A stretch of DNA of 64,000 bases from Paracoccaceae bacterium (GTDB lineage Bacteria; Pseudomonadota; Alphaproteobacteria; Rhodobacterales; Rhodobacteraceae): the NCBI GenBank assembly GCA_030066905.1, contig JASJAR010000002.1, positions 1 through 64,000 on the forward strand, given 5' to 3'. Below the pieces are notes generated by a model. That model saw only the letters and a program-made list of their open reading frames with translations. It had not been told where the DNA came from and ran no database searches. Shown here piece by piece: positions 27,066-35,402 of this stretch (its first letter is position 1; each line of letters starts with the position of its first letter). The translations under genes were made by a program, and so were the position numbers.

Positions 27066-27137
27066 GCTGCCCCGTTGGTCCGGTCCGGGTGCGCCGGCCT
27101 TGCCGCCGCACCCCGCTGCAAAGGTCCTGCGTCGAAC

Positions 27138-28397
27138 CTATTCCAGGAAGCCCTGTTCCCGCGCCGCCGCCGTATAGGCCGCCTCGACATCCGCCAAAGC
27201 CTGTTCGGCACTTTCACGGCCGGCCATGAAGTCGGCCAGTTCGTTGCCGAGCGCGGTGTGCATCAGCCCCATGAACGGCAGGTAGGGATAGGGGATCGTA
27301 CCCATCTCGGCGGCCGCGAAGACCCCCACGGCGGCCTCGGTGGGCTCATAGCCGTCGATCAGCCAGACCGCCTGCTTGGCCACTTCATCATCGGCGAGAA
27401 TTGCCGGCGAGATGCCCTGAACCAGCGCCTTGAACGTCGCCTCGGCATCTTCGTCGGAGATGTTCTTGGCCACCGTCCAGCCGTCCCACCAAAGGGTCGA
27501 AGCCGGGATCGTTCCGCCGCCGACCGTCATCGGCCCGGCAATTGCGAAGCCGTCGATCACCTCCTGCGGCGTGCCCTCGGCATCCGTCAGAACCGCCGCC
27601 CGCGACCCCCACATGTTCATCAGCGCCACGTTACCCGCGCGGAACTCCGCGCTCGTGGCGTTCGAATCGTGGGTCAGGAAGTCGGGGTTCATGTACTCCG
27701 ACAGCGCCTTCATCATGTTGAGCGCGTTGATCCCGGCTTCCGAGTTCACGTTGGGCTCGGCCGTGCCCGGCACGAAATGGGTGCCGCCATAGCCGAGGAA
27801 CATGTTGTTGAACTCCTGGGCGAGGTTCCAGCCCGCCGCATAGGCGCCACCGACCGGGTTTTCCATGATCCCGGCGGCCCGGATCGCCTCGGCGGCCTCC
27901 AGCATCGCCTCATAGGTCGCCGGCGGTTCGAGCCCCAGCTCGTCGAGCACATCCGCGCGGTAGACGAGGTGCTGGGCATTCGCCATGAACGCCACGGCCA
28001 GAATGTCATCGCCCACCCGGATCAGTTGGTTCGGCTGAAGGCCCTGCCCGTAGGCCTCGACCAGATCGTTGAGCGGGCGGATGACGTCCTCGTTGATCAG
28101 GGCGACGATCGACGAGTTCGCGATGATCGCCGAGGTATACTCAGCCGGGTCCCCGGCCATCCCGTCGACGTTGATCTGCTGGTGGTCGGCGGTGAGGTTC
28201 GACCGCGCCTCGATGCCGGCCGCCTCGCCGCAGGACACCGCCGTGCCGCCCACGGTCTGAATGGCGGGGAACTCGTTGCCGACGATGGAAATCCGGCCGC
28301 TTTCGATGCCGCAGCCGTCGGCTGTGTGCCCTCCTGCGAAGGCGGTCGTGGCCATCAGCGCCGCGGCACCGGCCAGAGCGAAGCTCTTCATATACAT
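27138..28397 (-). CDS. Periplasmic sugar-binding protein of the ABC transporter
   Basis: 419 residues with a signal peptide (MYMKSFALAGAAALMATTAFA, cleavage before GGHTADGCG) and the fold signature of CUT1 extracellular binding proteins (YRADVLDELGLEPPATYEAML; FRAGNVALMNMWGSRA). Two Cys near the mature N-terminus (DGCGIES, VSCGEAAG) likely form a disulfide. GGGAG lies 9 bases before ATG 28397. It follows the ATPase gene after 72 bp, which include a GGCGC/GCGCC hairpin (about 28419-28440). Substrate not determined. Confidence 0.83.
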   Translation of the reverse strand: MYMKSFALAGAAALMATTAFAGGHTADGCGIESGRISIVGNEFPAIQTVGGTAVSCGEAAGIEARSNLTADHQQINVDGMAGDPAEYTSAIIANSSIVALINEDVIRPLNDLVEAYGQGLQPNQLIRVGDDILAVAFMANAQHLVYRADVLDELGLEPPATYEAMLEAAEAIRAAGIMENPVGGAYAAGWNLAQEFNNMFLGYGGTHFVPGTAEPNVNSEAGINALNMMKALSEYMNPDFLTHDSNATSAEFRAGNVALMNMWGSRAAVLTDAEGTPQEVIDGFAIAGPMTVGGGTIPASTLWWDGWTVAKNISDEDAEATFKALVQGISPAILADDEVAKQAVWLIDGYEPTEAAVGVFAAAEMGTIPYPYLPFMGLMHTALGNELADFMAGRESAEQALADVEAAYTAAAREQGFLE

Positions 28398-28469
28398 ATC
28401 GTCTTTCTCCCTGTTCTTCGGCGCTCGGTGTCGGCGCCGGGTTCGGTTCAGTCTTTTGTTACACGGCCC

Positions 28470-29519
28470 TCAGGCGTCGATCCGCGCCTCCGTCGATTTG
28501 TCGAAGAGATGGCAGATCGCGGCGGGGACCGACAGCGACACCCGGTCGCCGATCTCCACCCGGTAGTCCTTGGCCGCCTTCACCGAAACGAGCGCGCCAC
28601 CGGCGCGCACGGTAATCATCGTCGCGTCGCCGAGAAGTTCCATCGTGTAGACCTCCGCTGCAATCTCGCCGCCGGTCTCCGCGACGCTTGCATCTTCGGC
28701 CCGGAAGCCGAGGATCGAGGGGCCCTCGGGGCCGGAGAGCCCTTCGATGCGGACGTTCTCGCCCTCGAAGACCCCGCCGGTGATCCGCCCTTCCATAAGG
28801 TTCATCGCCGGCGAGCCGATGAAGCCCGCGACGAAGGTGTTGGCCGGCTTGTCGTAGATGTCGGTGGGCGTACCCACCTGCTGGACGATCCCGGCCTTCA
28901 TCACCACCACACGGTCGGCCAGCGTCATCGCCTCGATCTGGTCGTGGGTGACGTAGATCGTGGTGACCTTGAGCTCGTGGCTGAGGTTCTTGATCTGGGC
29001 CCGGGTCGAGACGCGGAGCTTGGCGTCGAGGTTCGACAGGGGCTCGTCCATCAGAAACACGCTCGGGCGGCGGACGATGGCGCGGGCGAGCGCCACACGC
29101 TGGCGCTGGCCGCCCGAAAGCTCGGCCGGTTTGCGGTGAAGGAAGGGCTCGAGCTCGACCATGGCCGCGGCCCGCTGCACCCGCGCGTCGTGCTCGGCGG
29201 CAGGCACTCTGCGCACCTTCAGGGGAAAACGGATGTTCTCGTAGACATTGAGGTTGGGGTAGAGCCCATAGTTCTGGAACACCATCGCGATGTCCCGGTC
29301 TTTGGGTTCGAGGTTGTTGACCACCCTGTCGCCGATGCTGATCTCGCCCTCGGTGGCATCTTCGAGCCCGGCGATCATCCGCATCGTCGTGGTCTTGCCG
29401 CAGCCCGAGGGGCCTAGGAGGACAAGGAATTCCTGGTCCGGAATGGTCAGGTCGAAATTGTCGACGCCGACAAAGCTGCCCCAGCGTTTCGACACGTTCC
29501 GAAGCTGAATTTCGGCCAT
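28470..29519 (-). CDS. Sugar ABC transporter ATPase (UgpC/MsmK type)
   Basis: 349 residues. Walker A GPSGCGKTT (about 36-44), Q-loop VFQNYGLYP, signature LSGGQRQRVALARA, Walker B VFLMDEPLSNLDA, H-loop VTHDQIEAM, and a C-terminal TOBE/regulatory domain. It energises the permease pair downstream. It is the first gene of its operon, divergent from a SnoaL-like gene. Confidence 0.88.
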   Translation of the reverse strand: MAEIQLRNVSKRWGSFVGVDNFDLTIPDQEFLVLLGPSGCGKTTTMRMIAGLEDATEGEISIGDRVVNNLEPKDRDIAMVFQNYGLYPNLNVYENIRFPLKVRRVPAAEHDARVQRAAAMVELEPFLHRKPAELSGGQRQRVALARAIVRRPSVFLMDEPLSNLDAKLRVSTRAQIKNLSHELKVTTIYVTHDQIEAMTLADRVVVMKAGIVQQVGTPTDIYDKPANTFVAGFIGSPAMNLMEGRITGGVFEGENVRIEGLSGPEGPSILGFRAEDASVAETGGEIAAEVYTMELLGDATMITVRAGGALVSVKAAKDYRVEIGDRVSLSVPAAICHLFDKSTEARIDA

Positions 29520-29573
29520 CTTCCCCCCGTTTGCGGCCCGCGCTTGTCGGCGGGTCCAACGCTACAGACGCCG

Positions 29574-29603
29574 TTTTGCAGACGAATGCAAAAATGCTAG
29601 ACT
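29574..29603 (+). promoter_or_regulatory. Palindromic operator and promoter in the divergent region
   Basis: Perfect inverted repeat TTTTGCA (29574-29580) / TGCAAAA (29587-29593) with a 6-bp spacer. Its left arm contains TTTGCA (29575-29580), which could be a -35, followed after 17 bp by TAGACT (29598-29603) as -10 for the SnoaL-like gene. A repressor on the palindrome would block that promoter and could also control the divergent ATPase gene. No regulator gene is next to it. Confidence 0.5.
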
Positions 29604-29669
29604 CGCGGTTGGCGGTTTGCCAAGAGGTTTTTGGCGCGGCCGGTCCCGAACGAGAAGAAAACCCGAGAC

Positions 29670-30668
29670 ATGCAGGATTATCGAGCAACCGCCGCCGCAG
29701 AGCTTGGCGATCTGCTGACCTGTGCAGAAACCGATATCCGCAGCCGGGCGCGGGCATTGCTCGCGCCGGATGCAAGCTGGCATGTGTCGTCCCCCATCGG
29801 CGATGCGGTCGGCCCGGAGGCGGTCGTCGACGGTTTCGTCTTGCCGCTCCGGGCGGCGCTGTCGGGCTGTCAGCGGCGCGATATCCTCTTCATCGGCGGG
29901 CAGAATCGGCGCCAGACCGGCGGGCAATGGGTGGCTAGTCTCACGCACTATGTGGGGACATTCTCCGCGTCGCTGGGGGGCCTTCGCCCCTCGGGCAAGC
30001 TCGCGTTCCTCCGCTCCGGCGAGTTCTACCAAATCGAGGCGGGGCGCATCGCCCGGGCCCATATCATCCTCGACCTGCTCGATCTCGCCCGGCAGTCCGG
30101 CCGGATGCCGTTGCCGCCCGAACTCGGGACCGAGATCGTCTTTCCCGCGCCGGCCACCCAGGACGGGCTCTTTCCGGTTTCGGGAGACGGAGCCGCGAGC
30201 CTCGACCTCGTCGAAGCCATGCTCGGCGATCTCCACGACTACGACCCCGCGACCTCTGCCAGCCCCGGGCAGACCGGCCCCGACGGCCACTGGGCCGAGG
30301 ATTTCCTCTGGTATGGCCCCGGCGGCATCGGCTCGACCTATCGCTGGGATGGGTTCGTCGCGGACCACCGCAAGTCCTTCCTCCACGCCTTTCCCGACCG
30401 CAAGGGCGGCGACCATTACTGCCGGATCGGCGATGGCGATTATGCCGCGATCTCCGGCTGGCCGTCGATGACGATGACCCACCGGGGCGACTATCTCGGC
30501 GTGCGCGCCACCGGCAAGCCTCTGACGCTCCGGGTGATGGATTTCTACCGCACCGCCACGGGGCCCGGCGGCCATCGCCAGATCGCCGAGAACTGGGTCT
30601 GCCTCGACTACGTCGACCTTTTCTCGCAGATGGGCGTCGACCTCATCGCCCGGGCCAACGCGATCTGA
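29670..30668 (+). CDS. Double SnoaL-like (NTF2-fold) protein
   Basis: 332 residues, no signal peptide, reading as two tandem NTF2/SnoaL units. The first (about 1-150) contains APDASWHVSSPIG and the second (about 195-332) ends FYRTATGPGGHRQIAENWVCLDYVDLFSQMGVD. Such proteins are ester cyclases, isomerases or hydratase-like enzymes acting on small oxygenated substrates. No reaction can be named. It is divergent from the ABC transporter ATPase across a palindromic operator, so it probably acts on the transported compound. Confidence 0.7.
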   Translation: MQDYRATAAAELGDLLTCAETDIRSRARALLAPDASWHVSSPIGDAVGPEAVVDGFVLPLRAALSGCQRRDILFIGGQNRRQTGGQWVASLTHYVGTFSASLGGLRPSGKLAFLRSGEFYQIEAGRIARAHIILDLLDLARQSGRMPLPPELGTEIVFPAPATQDGLFPVSGDGAASLDLVEAMLGDLHDYDPATSASPGQTGPDGHWAEDFLWYGPGGIGSTYRWDGFVADHRKSFLHAFPDRKGGDHYCRIGDGDYAAISGWPSMTMTHRGDYLGVRATGKPLTLRVMDFYRTATGPGGHRQIAENWVCLDYVDLFSQMGVDLIARANAI

Positions 30669-30724
30669 ACCCCCGACCTTTCGCCGGAAAGCTCGCCCGC
30701 CCCGACCCTTCGAACGAAGCATCG

Positions 30725-31780
30725 CTACCGGATGCGCGCCTCGGTGTTGGCATCGAAAAGATAGCCCCGTGCCGGGTCGAAGCCGAGCCCCACCTTGCCG
30801 CCCTCGCCGGTGCGTTCGTCACCGCGCTCCTCGACAATCAGCTTCTCGCCGGTCGCCGCATGGAGATAGGCGAAAGACACACCGCCCAGCGCCTCGGTGA
30901 GTTCCACCGTCTTGGTGTCTCCCGGCACGATCTGAAGATGCTCAGGCCTCAGCCCGAGGATCACCGAACTCCCCTCCGAGGGCAGGGTCACGTCCATCTC
31001 CACCGACCGCCCCAGCGCCGGCACCTCCACCGCGCCGCCCTTTACGGTGCCCTTCAGGAAGTTCATCGACGGCGAGCCGATGAAGCCCGCCACGAACCGG
31101 TTGTCGGGGTCGCGGTAAAGATCCATCGGCGCGCCCACCTGTTCGATCACCCCGGCGCGCAGGACGACGATCTTGTCGGCCATCGTCATCGCCTCGACCT
31201 GGTCGTGGGTGACGTAAATCATCGTCGCCCCAATGTCCTTGTGAAGCCGCGCGATTTCCACGCGCATCTCAACGCGGAGTTCCGCATCGAGGTTCGACAA
31301 AGGCTCGTCGAACAGAAACACCTCCGGGCCCCGGACGATCGCCCGCCCGATCGCCACCCGCTGGCGCTGGCCCCCCGAAAGCGCCGCGGGCTTTCGCTTG
31401 AGGTAGTCGTCGAGCTTCAGAATCCGGCTCGCCTCGGCGACCTTGGTCGTGATCTCGGACGCCGGGTGCCCGGTCATCTTCAGACCGAACCCCATATTCT
31501 CCTCGACGCTCATATGCGGGTAGAGCGCATAGGTCTGGAACACCATCGACACGCCCCGGTCCGACGGGTCGAGCCGCGTCACATCCCGCTGCCCGATCCG
31601 GATCGCGCCGTCGGTGGTCTCTTCGAGCCCCGCGACCATCCGCAATAGCGTCGACTTTCCGCAGCCCGAGGGGCCGACGAAGACGCAGAACTCCCCGTCG
31701 TCGATCTCAAGGTCGACCCCGTGGATCACCTGGGTTTCGCCGTAGCGTTTGATCACCTTCTTGAGCGTGACACCGGACAT
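30725..31780 (-). CDS. Galactoside ABC transporter ATPase (UgpC/MsmK type)
   Basis: 351 residues. Walker A GPSGCGKST (about 36-44), Q-loop VFQTYALYP, signature LSGGQRQRVAIGRA, Walker B VFLFDEPLSNLDA, H-loop VTHDQVEAM, then a TOBE/OB regulatory part (ILGLRPEHLQIVPGD). It lies 3 bp after the IclR gene on the same strand, divergent from the binding protein and permeases at 32.7-36.3 kb. It is therefore the likely motor of that transporter although it is not in the same transcript. Confidence 0.85.
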   Translation of the reverse strand: MSGVTLKKVIKRYGETQVIHGVDLEIDDGEFCVFVGPSGCGKSTLLRMVAGLEETTDGAIRIGQRDVTRLDPSDRGVSMVFQTYALYPHMSVEENMGFGLKMTGHPASEITTKVAEASRILKLDDYLKRKPAALSGGQRQRVAIGRAIVRGPEVFLFDEPLSNLDAELRVEMRVEIARLHKDIGATMIYVTHDQVEAMTMADKIVVLRAGVIEQVGAPMDLYRDPDNRFVAGFIGSPSMNFLKGTVKGGAVEVPALGRSVEMDVTLPSEGSSVILGLRPEHLQIVPGDTKTVELTEALGGVSFAYLHAATGEKLIVEERGDERTGEGGKVGLGFDPARGYLFDANTEARIR

Positions 31781-31783
31781 CCC

Positions 31784-32605
31784 TCAAACCCCTGTCATTT
31801 CGAATGATTTTGTCTCTTCGGGGAAGCGCCAGGTCTGGGCCTCCCGGGCAATCGCGGTCGCGGTGGCCTTGATGTCCGGCACCAGCTCTTCCAGTGCGCC
31901 AAGGTCTGTGCGCCCGGTCGAGGATGTCACCGACAAGGCTCCGAGCATCCGGCCCGACGATGTCAGGATCGGCGCGGCCACGCAGATGATCCCCGGCTCA
32001 TGTTCTTGGCGGTCGAAGCTGTAGCCGCGCGCCCGGATGTCCTTAAGCTCCGCCCGCAGCTCGGCCTCCGAACTGAGCGTCGTGGCCGTGAAACGGTGGT
32101 AGGATTGCCGGGCGAGTACCGCCCCCAGTTCGTCGTCCGGCAGGAAGGCCATCATCGCCTTGCCGACCCCGGTGCAATAGGCGGGCCCCACCTTGCCGGC
32201 CGAGGAATACATCTCGATGGGCTGGGCGGCGTTGCGCTTGTCGACATAGAGCACCTGCCCGCCGTCGAGTTGCGCCAGGTGCACCGTCTCCCCTGCCGCC
32301 GCCGCCAGTGCATCCACGTGGGGTCGTGCGATGGGAGCGAGGGAGGATTGCGCCCAGGCCGCATGGGCGAGCCGGACCAGACGGATGCCGAGACTGTAGG
32401 TCTGCCGCTCGCTGTCGTAGGCCAGCATTCCCTGGCCGAGAAGCGTCTGGACGAACCGGTAGAGCGTCGCCTTCGGGTAGGGGCTCGCGTCGAGGAGTTC
32501 GGAAAACTTCACCGGACGGCCGGCAGCGGCCACCTGGTCGAGCACGCCGAGTGCCTTGCCGACGGTCCCCCCCTCGGCGGTGTCGTCCCTTTTGCTTGCG
32601 GCCAT
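31784..32605 (-). CDS. IclR-family regulator of the galactose locus
   Basis: 273 residues from ATG complement 32605 (AGGGAGGG upstream). N-terminal winged HTH (ALGVLDQVAAAGRPVKFSELLDAS...TLYRFVQTL) and the IclR effector domain (GVGKAMMAFLPDDEL; GYSFDRQEHEPGIICVAAPI). It sits in front of the transporter ATPase and divergent from the transporter/galactose catabolic genes. A perfect 19-bp palindrome in the intergenic region is its probable operator. Likely effector: galactose, galactonate or KDGal, by context only. Confidence 0.83.
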   Translation of the reverse strand: MAASKRDDTAEGGTVGKALGVLDQVAAAGRPVKFSELLDASPYPKATLYRFVQTLLGQGMLAYDSERQTYSLGIRLVRLAHAAWAQSSLAPIARPHVDALAAAAGETVHLAQLDGGQVLYVDKRNAAQPIEMYSSAGKVGPAYCTGVGKAMMAFLPDDELGAVLARQSYHRFTATTLSSEAELRAELKDIRARGYSFDRQEHEPGIICVAAPILTSSGRMLGALSVTSSTGRTDLGALEELVPDIKATATAIAREAQTWRFPEETKSFEMTGV

Positions 32606-32643
32606 CGCCGCCCTCCCTGACGGTCCTCCTCCCGAGAACCTTG

Positions 32644-32710
32644 TTGACAAGGATACGCGAGTCGCGGTTAGAATATCAATATGTAAAACTGGGTTTCAAA
32701 TAATGAAACC
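32644..32710 (+). promoter_or_regulatory. Promoter and IclR-type operator of the galactose operon
   Basis: TTGACA (32644-32649) and TAGAAT (32669-32674), spacer 19, form a plausible promoter reading into the binding-protein gene. Right after the expected start of transcription lies the perfect palindrome GGTTTCA-AATAA-TGAAACC (32692-32710), similar to IclR-family (KdgR-like) sites. A bound IclR protein there would block the promoter. Confidence 0.65.
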
Positions 32711-32740
32711 TGTCCATAGTGGAACACCAGGGAGGACACC

Positions 32741-34006
32741 ATGCGTTCCATGCTCAAAGCGTCCGTCGGGGCGCTCGCCGGCGTTGCATTCACCGCTTCG
32801 GCCGGGTTTGCCGGCAGCCATTCCAACCTCGAAGGCACGTTGCGGATCATCTCCGACATGTCGAACCCCGCGCCGCGCGCGGTGATGGAACAGCTCGCCG
32901 CCGACTTCGACGCGATGCACCCGAACCTCACCGTCGAGCTCGACATCGTCGACCGCGAGGCCTGGAAAACGCAGATCCGCAACGCACTCTCGGCGAACCC
33001 GCCCGATGTGGTGAACTGGTACGCCGCGACCCGGATGCGGCCTTACGTCGATGCCGGGCTGTTTATGGACATCTCCGACCTCTGGGAAGACCCGGCCATG
33101 GCCGATCTCGCCTCGACGAAGGGGGCGCTGACCCTCGACGGCGCCCAGTGGGGCGTGCCCTACACCTACTACCAGTGGGGCGTGTACTATCGCAAAGACA
33201 TCTTCGACGAGCTCGGCCTCTCCGAGCCATCGACATGGGAAGAGGAACTGGCGAACTGTCAGGCGATCCTCGATTCGGGCCGGAAGTGCTATACGATCGG
33301 GTCGAAGTTCCTTTGGACCGCCGGCGGCTGGTTCGACTACATCAACTCGCGCACCAACGGCTATGAGTTCCACATCGAACTGGCCACCGGTCAGGTGCCC
33401 TGGACCGACCCGCGCGTTCGCCAGACCTTCGAGAACTGGCGCCAGCTGATCGACATGGGTGCTTTTGTCGATGACCACCAGTCCTATTCGTGGCAGGAAG
33501 CGCTGCCCTTCATGCTCGAAGGCGAAGCGGCGGCCTACCTCATGGGCAACTTCGCGGTCGCGGCCATGCGCGACGGCGGGCTCACTGACGACCAGCTCGA
33601 CTACTACCAGTTCCCGACCATCAACCCCGATGTCGCTCCGGCCGAAGACGCGCCCACCGACACGTTCCATATCGCCTCTGGCGCCCAGAACGTGGAAGCC
33701 GCCAAGGCGTTCCTACTCTACGTGACGTCGCCCGAAGTCCAGACCGACATCAACGGCGGCGACAAGCTCGGCCAGCTTCCTGTGAACGCGGCGGCCTCGG
33801 TGTCGGACGACAAGTTCATCCAGCAGGGCTTCGACGTTCTGTCGAACAATGCAACAGGCGGGATCATGCAGTTCTTCGACCGCGATTTCCCGGCAGAGAT
33901 GGCCTCGGTCGGCATGGAAGGCCTCCAGGAGTTCATGGTCTTCCCCGACAACCTCGACGATATTCTGGCGCGCCTCGAGGACGCCCGCCAGCGCATCTAC
34001 GAATGA
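32741..34006 (+). CDS. Periplasmic sugar-binding protein of the galactoside ABC transporter
   Basis: 421 residues with signal peptide (MRSMLKASVGALAGVAFTASAGFA/GSHS). Typical CUT1 binding-protein features: PRAVMEQLAADFDAMHPNLTVEL and YYRKDIFDELGLSEPSTWEE; a Cys pair (NCQAIL...RKCYTIG) likely forms a disulfide. GGGAGGA precedes the start. First gene of the plus-strand operon that continues through permeases to galactose enzymes, so a beta-galactoside or galactose is the probable ligand. Confidence 0.83.
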   Translation: MRSMLKASVGALAGVAFTASAGFAGSHSNLEGTLRIISDMSNPAPRAVMEQLAADFDAMHPNLTVELDIVDREAWKTQIRNALSANPPDVVNWYAATRMRPYVDAGLFMDISDLWEDPAMADLASTKGALTLDGAQWGVPYTYYQWGVYYRKDIFDELGLSEPSTWEEELANCQAILDSGRKCYTIGSKFLWTAGGWFDYINSRTNGYEFHIELATGQVPWTDPRVRQTFENWRQLIDMGAFVDDHQSYSWQEALPFMLEGEAAAYLMGNFAVAAMRDGGLTDDQLDYYQFPTINPDVAPAEDAPTDTFHIASGAQNVEAAKAFLLYVTSPEVQTDINGGDKLGQLPVNAAASVSDDKFIQQGFDVLSNNATGGIMQFFDRDFPAEMASVGMEGLQEFMVFPDNLDDILARLEDARQRIYE

Positions 34007-34016
34007 TATGACACCA

Positions 34017-34071
34017 GGGCGGGCAGATTGCCCGCCCCGACCCCCACCGTAGGGTGGGCAATCTGCCCACC
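34017..34071. repeat. Pair of mirror-related hairpins between SBP and permease genes
   Basis: Hairpin 1: GGGCGGGCA-GAT-TGCCCGCCC (34017-34037). Hairpin 2: GGTGGGCA-ATC-TGCCCACC (34053-34071). The core of one is the reverse complement of the other (GGGCAGATTGCCC versus GGGCAATCTGCCC), so the two can also pair with each other as one long stem. REP-like element placed where it would stabilise the abundant binding-protein mRNA and reduce readthrough into the permeases. Confidence 0.6.
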
Positions 34072-34101
34072 TGGCGACCATCCGACCGGGGACCCCGCGC
34101 C

Positions 34102-35046
34102 ATGGCCAACACCGCCCTGCCCGCCTCCGAAGCCGCCAGGCTCGAACCGCGCCGCGGCTGGTACAGGCGCAACGAGATCGCGCTCACGCCGTGGCTGTTC
34201 CTCGTCCCCGGCATCGCGATGTTCTCGATCTACGTGATCATCCCGATCTTCCAGAGTTTCTGGATCAGCTTGCACGAATGGGACGGGCTCGGGGAGATGA
34301 CATGGGTCGGCACCGCCAATTACGAACGCCTCCTGTTTGACGACCGCAAGTTCACGGTCTCGTTCTGGAACAACGTCAAATGGCTCGTGCTCTACCTTCT
34401 GGCCATCCCGATGGGCCTCTTCATCGCGCTGTTTTTGAACCAGACCGTGCGCGGCATCCGCTTCTACAAGTCGATGTTTTTCTTCCCCTTCGTGATCTCT
34501 CAGGTCGTCGTCGGCCTCGTCTTCTCCTGGTTCTATCTCCCCCGCGAAGGGCTTCTGAACGCCATTCTCGTCTTCTGGGGGTTCGAGCCGGTCAACATCC
34601 TCGGCGACCCGAGCCTTGCCACCTACGGCATCATCGCCGCCGGTCTCTGGCCGCAGACCGCCTATTGCATGATCCTCTATCTCACGGGCCTCAACGCGGT
34701 GGACCCCGAACAGATCGAGGCGGCCCGGCTCGATGGGGCGAAAGGCTGGAAGATGCTCTGGTACGTCGTCCTGCCGCAACTGAAGCCTGCAACCTTCATC
34801 GCCTTCGTCGTCACCATCATCGGCGCGCTTCGCTCCTTCGACTTCATCGCGGTCATGACCAACGGCGGACCCTTCGGCTCCACCCGCGTCCTCAGCTTCT
34901 ACATGTTCGAGGAATCGCTCTCCGAATTCGGCTTCCGCATGGGCTACGGCGCAGCCATCGCCGTGGTGCTCTTCTTCATCATGCTCGTCTTCATCGCCTA
35001 TTTCCTCTGGTCGATGTGGCGCGACGAGAAGGAGGCGCGGCGATGA
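34102..35046 (+). CDS. Galactoside ABC transporter permease 1 (MalF/UgpA type)
   Basis: 314 residues, six TM helices, beginning MANTALPASEAARLEPRRGW, TM1 ALTPWLFLVPGIAMFSIYVIIP-like. EAA loop DPEQIEAARLDGAKGWKMLWYVVLP. Standard length with no large loop. Its stop overlaps the start of the small MmcQ/YjbR-like gene. Imports the sugar bound by the upstream protein. Confidence 0.84.
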   Translation: MANTALPASEAARLEPRRGWYRRNEIALTPWLFLVPGIAMFSIYVIIPIFQSFWISLHEWDGLGEMTWVGTANYERLLFDDRKFTVSFWNNVKWLVLYLLAIPMGLFIALFLNQTVRGIRFYKSMFFFPFVISQVVVGLVFSWFYLPREGLLNAILVFWGFEPVNILGDPSLATYGIIAAGLWPQTAYCMILYLTGLNAVDPEQIEAARLDGAKGWKMLWYVVLPQLKPATFIAFVVTIIGALRSFDFIAVMTNGGPFGSTRVLSFYMFEESLSEFGFRMGYGAAIAVVLFFIMLVFIAYFLWSMWRDEKEARR

Positions 35047-35402
35047 GCGTGACGCAAGAGGATGTCGACGCGATCTGCAAGAACTTCCCCGGGGCCACCC
35101 GCGCCGACCCGCCGGAGCTCATAAGCTGGAAGGTCGGCGGAAAGATGTTCGCCTGCTTCGGCGGCCAGGACAACCGCGACGGCGTCTCTGTGAAGACCCC
35201 CGACACCGAAACCGCGCGGATGCTGATCGAGACCACGGGCGCGATCCGCGCAAAGTATTTCCACGCCTCCTGGGTGCGCCTGCCCTATGAGGCCACCGAG
35301 CGGGACGAACTCCGCCACCGGCTCGGCGTTTCCTACGACCTCGTCCGCGCGAGCCTGAAAAAGGCCGAGCGCGCCGCATTGGCACCGCGGGAGGCCGTCT
35401 GA
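35043..35402 (+). CDS. MmcQ/YjbR-family small protein between two permease genes
   Basis: 119 residues with the YjbR/MmcQ fold pattern: short helix, then PELISWKVGGKMFACFGG, GVSVKTPDTETARMLIE, and the closing YDLVRASLKKAERA. This is a CyaY-like DNA-binding fold found widely, with no firm function. It is coupled on both sides (ATGA with permease 1, TGATG with permease 2), so it is translated with the transporter. Unusual passenger in an ABC operon. Confidence 0.7.
   Translation: MSVTQEDVDAICKNFPGATRADPPELISWKVGGKMFACFGGQDNRDGVSVKTPDTETARMLIETTGAIRAKYFHASWVRLPYEATERDELRHRLGVSYDLVRASLKKAERAALAPREAV

Noticed and set aside
26145-29417. Very long plus-strand reading frame of 1090 codons
   Set aside because: It is antisense to the clearly recognised ABC permease, binding-protein and ATPase genes and has no recognisable domain; long shadows are common at this G+C content.
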